Positions 12,927 through 16,878 of a DNA stretch of 16,878 nucleotides are shown piece by piece; positions within the stretch are counted from its first letter, which is position 1, and every line of letters begins with the position of its first letter. The stretch is from NCBI GenBank assembly GCA_005877855.1, contig VBOF01000147.1, positions 1 to 16,878 of the forward strand, written 5' to 3'. Both the position numbers and the translations under genes were made by a program. This stretch comes from Nitrospirota bacterium. Its GTDB lineage: Bacteria > Nitrospirota > Nitrospiria > Nitrospirales > NS-4. The notes beneath the pieces were generated by a model. That model was not told the DNA's origin. It ran no database searches and worked only from the letters and a program-made list of their open reading frames with translations.

Positions 12927-13331
12927 CTATTTCTTCTTGAAGAGGTTGTCAAAGGCGCGCCGAGGGTCTTCAGGGCGTGCTGACCCCGACGCTGTCTCGC
13001 GCTCGACCGTGACATGCAGCGAAAAAAACGTGCACACATTGCGAGCGCCCTTATTGGCGATGCGCTCCGGCACAGGCTGGGTGCACTCAAAATGCTGGCC
13101 AGGGTCGAAGTGAGCGCATTGCCGGCAGGAATGGAGTTCTGCCCTGCACTTGGGACACTGGCCGAGCGGATCGGTGAGAGGCGGGAGTGGTGTTCCGCAG
13201 TCCACGCAGCGGGAGACGGTCCGGGTTTGAGGCATCGCGGGCGGGCCCGATCGGGAAGGCTCCTTGGGCTTTCCCGGCCGCTCCTTCTCGTGTTCTCTAT
13301 AGCCCCGCTGGCCGTATCTTCTGTCTTCCAT
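12927..13331 (-). CDS. Cysteine-rich zinc-ribbon protein in the dnaE-accA operon
   Basis: 134 aa from ATG 13331, with GGGGGA 5 nt upstream. The basic, disordered N-terminus (about 1-38) is followed by CVDC (42-45), CPKC (59-62), CRQC (69-72), C83 ('HFECTQPVPERIANKGARN') and C100 ('CTFF'): eight cysteines, enough for two zinc sites. The first four form a zinc ribbon, and 'SCRQCAHFDPGQHFECTQPV' is a distinctive second unit. It ends 'RRAFDNLFKKK'. It begins 22 nt after accA, so it is probably cotranscribed with dnaE and accA. I recall similar uncharacterised proteins in Nitrospirota and related phyla but know no assigned function. No signal peptide or membrane segment; cytoplasmic. Confidence 0.8.
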   Translation of the reverse strand: MEDRRYGQRGYREHEKERPGKPKEPSRSGPPAMPQTRTVSRCVDCGTPLPPLTDPLGQCPKCRAELHSCRQCAHFDPGQHFECTQPVPERIANKGARNVCTFFSLHVTVERETASGSARPEDPRRAFDNLFKKK

Positions 13332-13353
13332 GGCCGTCCCCCCGGGTTTCCGC

Positions 13354-14307
13354 CTACTCGCCGCCCAGCACCCCCATGCGCCGGTACTTCTTAAAGCGCC
13401 GTTGGAGGAGTTCGTCGAGCGGGAGCTCGAGCAGCGCGCTGAGGTGGGCCTCGACGGCCTTCTTCACGGCGCCGCATATGGCGGTCGGGTCCCGGTGGGC
13501 CGCTCCGGGCGGCTCGGGCAGGATCTCGTCGATCACACCGAGGCGCAGCAGGTCCTCGGCGGTCATCTTGAGCGCCTCCGCCGCGTCCGGCGTCTTCTTC
13601 GGATCGTCCCAGAGGATCGCCGCGCAGCCCTCGGGGGAGATCACCGAATAGACTGCGTGCTGCAGCATCAGCAGCCGGTCGGCCACGCCGATCGCCAGGG
13701 CTCCCCCGCTGCCGCCTTCCCCGATGACGACGGACACGATCGGGACCTTGAGCGAGGCCATCACCTGGAGGTTTTTTGCGATGGCTTCGGCCTGGCCACG
13801 TTCCTCGGCGCCGATGCCGGGATAGGCGCCGGGCGTATCAATGAAGGTGATGACCGGCTTGTTGAATGTCTCGGCCAGGCGCATCAGGCGGAGCGCCTTG
13901 CGATACCCTTCCGGGTTGGGCATCCCGAAGTTCCGCTGCACCCGCTCTTTCAGCGTCTTGCCCTTTTGCTGTCCGATCACGACGACGGAGCGGCCGTTCA
14001 GGCGGGCGAGCCCCCCCACGATGGCGTGGTCGTCGCCGTACAGGCGGTCGCCGTGCAGTTCCAGGAAGCTGTCGCAGATCCGCCCGATGTAGTCGACCGT
14101 GGATGGCCGTTGCGGATGCCGGGCGACCTGCGTGCGCTGCCAGGGGGTGAGGCGGGCGTAGATCTCCGCCTGGAGCTGGTAGAGCTTCGCGCGGAGCTTG
14201 CGGAGATCGTCCTGCACGCCGGGCCGACTCTGGCCCGCGGCGGCCAGCTTCTCGATCTTCTCCTCAATCTCCGCGATGGGTTTCTCGAAGTCTAAGTATT
14301 CGCGCAT
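13354..14307 (-). CDS. accA: Acetyl-CoA carboxylase carboxyltransferase subunit alpha
   Basis: 317 aa, the normal AccA length, with the typical start 'REYLDFEKPIAEIEEKIEKL'. The crotonase-fold carboxyltransferase body includes 'RPSTVDYIGRICDSFLELHG', 'GRSVVVIGQQKGKTLKERV', 'NFGMPNPEGYRKALRLM', 'FIDTPGAYPGIGAEERGQAE' and 'IGEGGSGGALAIGVAD'. With AccD it transfers the carboxyl group from carboxybiotin on AccB to acetyl-CoA, making malonyl-CoA for fatty acid synthesis in the cytoplasm. It starts 9 nt after the dnaE stop with no clear Shine-Dalgarno, so translation is probably coupled to dnaE. The dnaE-accA order is conserved in many bacteria, including E. coli. accD is not in the window. Confidence 0.97.
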   Translation of the reverse strand: MREYLDFEKPIAEIEEKIEKLAAAGQSRPGVQDDLRKLRAKLYQLQAEIYARLTPWQRTQVARHPQRPSTVDYIGRICDSFLELHGDRLYGDDHAIVGGLARLNGRSVVVIGQQKGKTLKERVQRNFGMPNPEGYRKALRLMRLAETFNKPVITFIDTPGAYPGIGAEERGQAEAIAKNLQVMASLKVPIVSVVIGEGGSGGALAIGVADRLLMLQHAVYSVISPEGCAAILWDDPKKTPDAAEALKMTAEDLLRLGVIDEILPEPPGAAHRDPTAICGAVKKAVEAHLSALLELPLDELLQRRFKKYRRMGVLGGE

Positions 14308-14316
14308 GAGCTGTGG

Positions 14317-16878
14317 CTAATCGAGTGAGATCGTGCCCTGGCCGATGAGAGCTTCGACGTCGCCGATGAGCTGGGTGCTCGGCAGGACGCGCAGGGCCGG
14401 GCCGACCGCGATCACGGATTCGGAGTGGTCGGGGATCGCGAGCGTGAGAGTGACCGGGCAGGGGCCGGCATGGCGGTGGAGCACGTCCCGGAGCTGGCGC
14501 AGCGTCTCGGCCGACGTGGCCTGCGTGGTGACGCGGATCGAGACGCATGAAACGCTTTGCGCCTGGAGGTCGGCAAGGCCCGCGAGCTTGGTCGCCTTGA
14601 TCCGGGTCGCCTTCTCGCCCCGGTCCAGCGTCCCGCTTACTTGGATGACCGATTCCGGGAGGATGAGGGCGGCCGCTGTTTTGTATAAGTCGGGAAAGGC
14701 GATGACTTCGACGGTGCCGTGCAGGTCCTCCAGCGTCAGATAGGCCATGCGGTCGCCTTTCTTCGTGATGGTCTGGCGGACGGCGGCGATGATCCCGCAG
14801 AGCTTGACCTCCTTGGCGTCCGCGACCTCGCTGAGCGCGTCGGTGCTGGCGGTCGAGAACCGGCTGATGGCCTCCGCGTAGCGGGCGAGGGGATGGCTCG
14901 TGATGTAGAACCCGATGAGCTCCTTTTCATACTTGAGCAGCTGGTCCTTGTCCCATTCCGGCACGTCGGGCAGGCTCTCATCGAACGGCAGCGTGCCGCG
15001 CCGCCCGCCCTGGCCGTCCGGGGACTCGAAGGCGGCGAAGATGCTCGTCTGTCCGCGGGACTCTGCCTGCTGAGCGGCCAGGGCTTGGTCCACGGTCCGG
15101 TCCAGGACGGCGGCGAGCTGGGCGCGGCGCGCGCCGGTCGAATCGAAGGCGCCGGCTTTGATCAGGCATTCCAGCGCCCGCTTGTTGAGCTTGCGGACGT
15201 CCACACGGTGGCAGAAGTCGAAGAACGAGACGTAGGGGCCTTGCACCTTCCGCGCGTCGAGGATCGCTTCAATCGCGCCTTCGCCCACGTTCTTGATGGC
15301 CGCCAGCCCGAATCGGATGCCCTCCTGCGTGACCGTAAAGTCCTTGTCGCTCTCGTTCACGTCCGGGGGGAGCACCTTGATCCCGAGGTCGCGGCACTCG
15401 TTGATGTAGCGCACCACCTTGTCGGTGTTGCCCATTTCGCTGGTGAGGAGCGCCGCCATGAACTCGGTCGGGTAGTGCGCCTTCAGGTAGGCCGTCTGGT
15501 AGGTGACCAGCGCATAGGCCGCCGCGTGCGACTTGTTGAACCCGTAGCCGGCGAACTTCTGGATCAGCTCGAAGAGCTTCTCCGCCTTCCTCTCCGTGAG
15601 CTTCCGCTTCTTTGCGCCCTCGATGAACTGCGTCCGAAGCTTGCCCATCTCCTCCGGTTTCTTCTTGCCCATGGCGCGCCGCATGAGGTCCGCTTGGCCC
15701 AAGGAGAAGCCGGCGACCTTGTTCGCGATCGCCATGACCTGTTCCTGGTAGACGATCACCCCGTAGGTCTCCTTCAGGATCTCCTCCAGGACCGGCACCT
15801 CGTACGTGATCGGGACCTTTCCCTGCTTGCGCTTGATGAAGTCGGGGATCAGGTCCATGGGGCCGGGCCGGTACAGGGCGATGATGGCGATGATGTCCTC
15901 GAAGCGGTCGGGACGGAGTCCGGTGAGCAGATCGCGCATGCCCGCGCTCTCCAACTGGAAGAGGCCCATGGTCCTCCCGGAGGACAGCAGCGCGAAGACC
16001 TTCGGATCGTTCAGTGGCAGATCGGCAACGGAAAACGGTTGAAGGGGCGCGTCTTGGCGCTTGGCCTTGATCAGGCGCTCGGCGTGGGCGATCATCGTCA
16101 GGGTCTTGAGCCCCAGCAAGTCGAACTTCACCAGCCCGACCTTCTCGACGTCCCCCATCGGATACTGGGTCACGATTTCGTCGGTCTCTTTGGAGCCTTT
16201 GTAGAGCGGCACGTGGGCCGTCAGGCGGTCCTGCGCGATGACGACGCCGGCCGCATGGGTCGAGGCGTGGCGCGGCGACTTCTCCAGGGCGCGCGCCGTC
16301 TCGAAGACCTCGCGGATCTTATGATCGGTCTCCACCAGGTCCTTGAGGCGCGGCTCGGTCTCCAAGGCCGCATCCAGGGTGATGTTGAGCTGATCGGGGA
16401 CCAGCTTGGCGATGCGGTCCACTTCCGCGTAGGGCATCTCCATCACGCGGCCCACGTCGCGGATCGCGGCCTTCGCCTTCATCGTCCCAAACGTGATGAT
16501 CTGGCAGACGTGGTCCTTGTCGTACTTCTCGACGACGTAGTTGATGACTTCCTGGCGACGGTCCATGCAGAAGTCCATGTCGATGTCAGGGAGGGAGATG
16601 CGCTCGGGGTTGAGGAAGCGCTCGAAGAGCAGGCCATACACGAGCGGGTCCAGGTCGGTGATGCGCAGGGCGTAGGCGACGAGGCTGCCGGCGCTCGAGC
16701 CGCGCCCGGGCCCCACCGGGATGCCCCGCGAGCGGGCGAAGTTGATGATGTCCCAGACGATCAGGAAGTAGCCCGCGAACCCCATCGAGGTGATCACGGT
16801 CAGCTCGTCCCGCAGGCGCTGACGGTACTGCGCTTCCGGGAGGCCCGACGGCCGCTCGCGCAACCGCTCCGCCAGGCC
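14317..16878 (-). CDS. dnaE: DNA polymerase III subunit alpha (5' end outside the window)
   Basis: About 853 residues are visible; the frame is open through the right window edge, so the PHP domain and the start are missing. The catalytic palm contains 'PVGPGRGSSAGSLVAYALRI' and 'ISLPDIDMDFCMDRRQEVIN', whose two Asp match the metal-binding pair of the DnaE family; the Asp in 'RPGPMDLIPDFIKRK' region is the likely third. Further family blocks are 'HASTHAAGVVIA', 'GLFQLESAGMRDLL' and 'GYGFNKSHAAAYALVTYQTA'. The C-terminal third has the helix-hairpin-helix region and an OB fold ('VKLCGIIAAVRQTITKKGDR', 'TLEDLHGTVEVIAFPDLY'). It is the replicative polymerase of the holoenzyme. It is type DnaE (no PolC exonuclease insertion). 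The stop lies 9 nt before accA. Confidence 0.97.
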   Translation of the reverse strand, partial: GLAERLRERPSGLPEAQYRQRLRDELTVITSMGFAGYFLIVWDIINFARSRGIPVGPGRGSSAGSLVAYALRITDLDPLVYGLLFERFLNPERISLPDIDMDFCMDRRQEVINYVVEKYDKDHVCQIITFGTMKAKAAIRDVGRVMEMPYAEVDRIAKLVPDQLNITLDAALETEPRLKDLVETDHKIREVFETARALEKSPRHASTHAAGVVIAQDRLTAHVPLYKGSKETDEIVTQYPMGDVEKVGLVKFDLLGLKTLTMIAHAERLIKAKRQDAPLQPFSVADLPLNDPKVFALLSSGRTMGLFQLESAGMRDLLTGLRPDRFEDIIAIIALYRPGPMDLIPDFIKRKQGKVPITYEVPVLEEILKETYGVIVYQEQVMAIANKVAGFSLGQADLMRRAMGKKKPEEMGKLRTQFIEGAKKRKLTERKAEKLFELIQKFAGYGFNKSHAAAYALVTYQTAYLKAHYPTEFMAALLTSEMGNTDKVVRYINECRDLGIKVLPPDVNESDKDFTVTQEGIRFGLAAIKNVGEGAIEAILDARKVQGPYVSFFDFCHRVDVRKLNKRALECLIKAGAFDSTGARRAQLAAVLDRTVDQALAAQQAESRGQTSIFAAFESPDGQGGRRGTLPFDESLPDVPEWDKDQLLKYEKELIGFYITSHPLARYAEAISRFSTASTDALSEVADAKEVKLCGIIAAVRQTITKKGDRMAYLTLEDLHGTVEVIAFPDLYKTAAALILPESVIQVSGTLDRGEKATRIKATKLAGLADLQAQSVSCVSIRVTTQATSAETLRQLRDVLHRHAGPCPVTLTLAIPDHSESVIAVGPALRVLPSTQLIGDVEALIGQGTISLD

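Overview
The window is GC-rich, densely packed bacterial chromosomal DNA. A cohesin-bearing secretion gene next to GspG-like pseudopilins, a small four-cysteine zinc-ribbon protein, a fused FAD/Fe-S/CCG oxidoreductase and a small anchored c-type cytochrome together suggest Nitrospirota (Nitrospira-like). That assignment is inference from gene content; there is no rRNA or other marker here to settle it. No tRNA, CRISPR array, transposase or phage gene was found.

Left part (1-3284, + strand): the end of a type II secretion / type IV pilus-like cluster. It holds the cohesin-type C-terminus of a protein cut by the window edge, two overlapping GspG-like pseudopilins, a coiled-coil/LysM lipoprotein and the inner-membrane platform protein GspF. 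The genes overlap or sit only a few bases apart, so they look like one operon.

Middle (3285-8727, + strand): a DRE-TIM acyl-CoA/alpha-keto acid condensing enzyme (isopropylmalate/homocitrate/Re-citrate synthase family) is followed by a large FAD-Fe-S-CCG oxidoreductase. A pair of GGGGAC-type palindromes forms the junction and supplies the last codons of one gene and possibly the first codons of the next. The oxidoreductase has lost about 90 nt near its 3' end and is frameshifted: its expected C-terminus is still readable in another frame. Next come a long imperfect palindrome and a membrane-anchored dihaem cytochrome c. A good sigma70-type promoter then leads through a structured leader into a small zinc-ribbon gene, an overlapping unknown gene and a possible 26-codon ORF.

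Right of centre (8728-10296, + strand): a near-consensus promoter with an AT-rich upstream stretch and a 5' leader of about 160 nt precede a RhlE-type DEAD-box RNA helicase. A strong 14-bp GCAA-loop terminator closes it.

Right part (10302-16878, - strand): an exported SmpA/DUF4124-like protein; a PEP-synthase/rifampicin-phosphotransferase-like protein that lacks its ATP-grasp half and begins beside a C-rich palindromic repeat; and the operon dnaE (5' end outside the window) - accA - zinc-binding protein, read right to left. Transcription converges at the terminator near 10258-10296.

The most unusual signals are at gene ends. Three palindromic repeats each sit at the edge of a gene, two beside damaged or incomplete genes (the oxidoreductase and the PEP-utilising protein).
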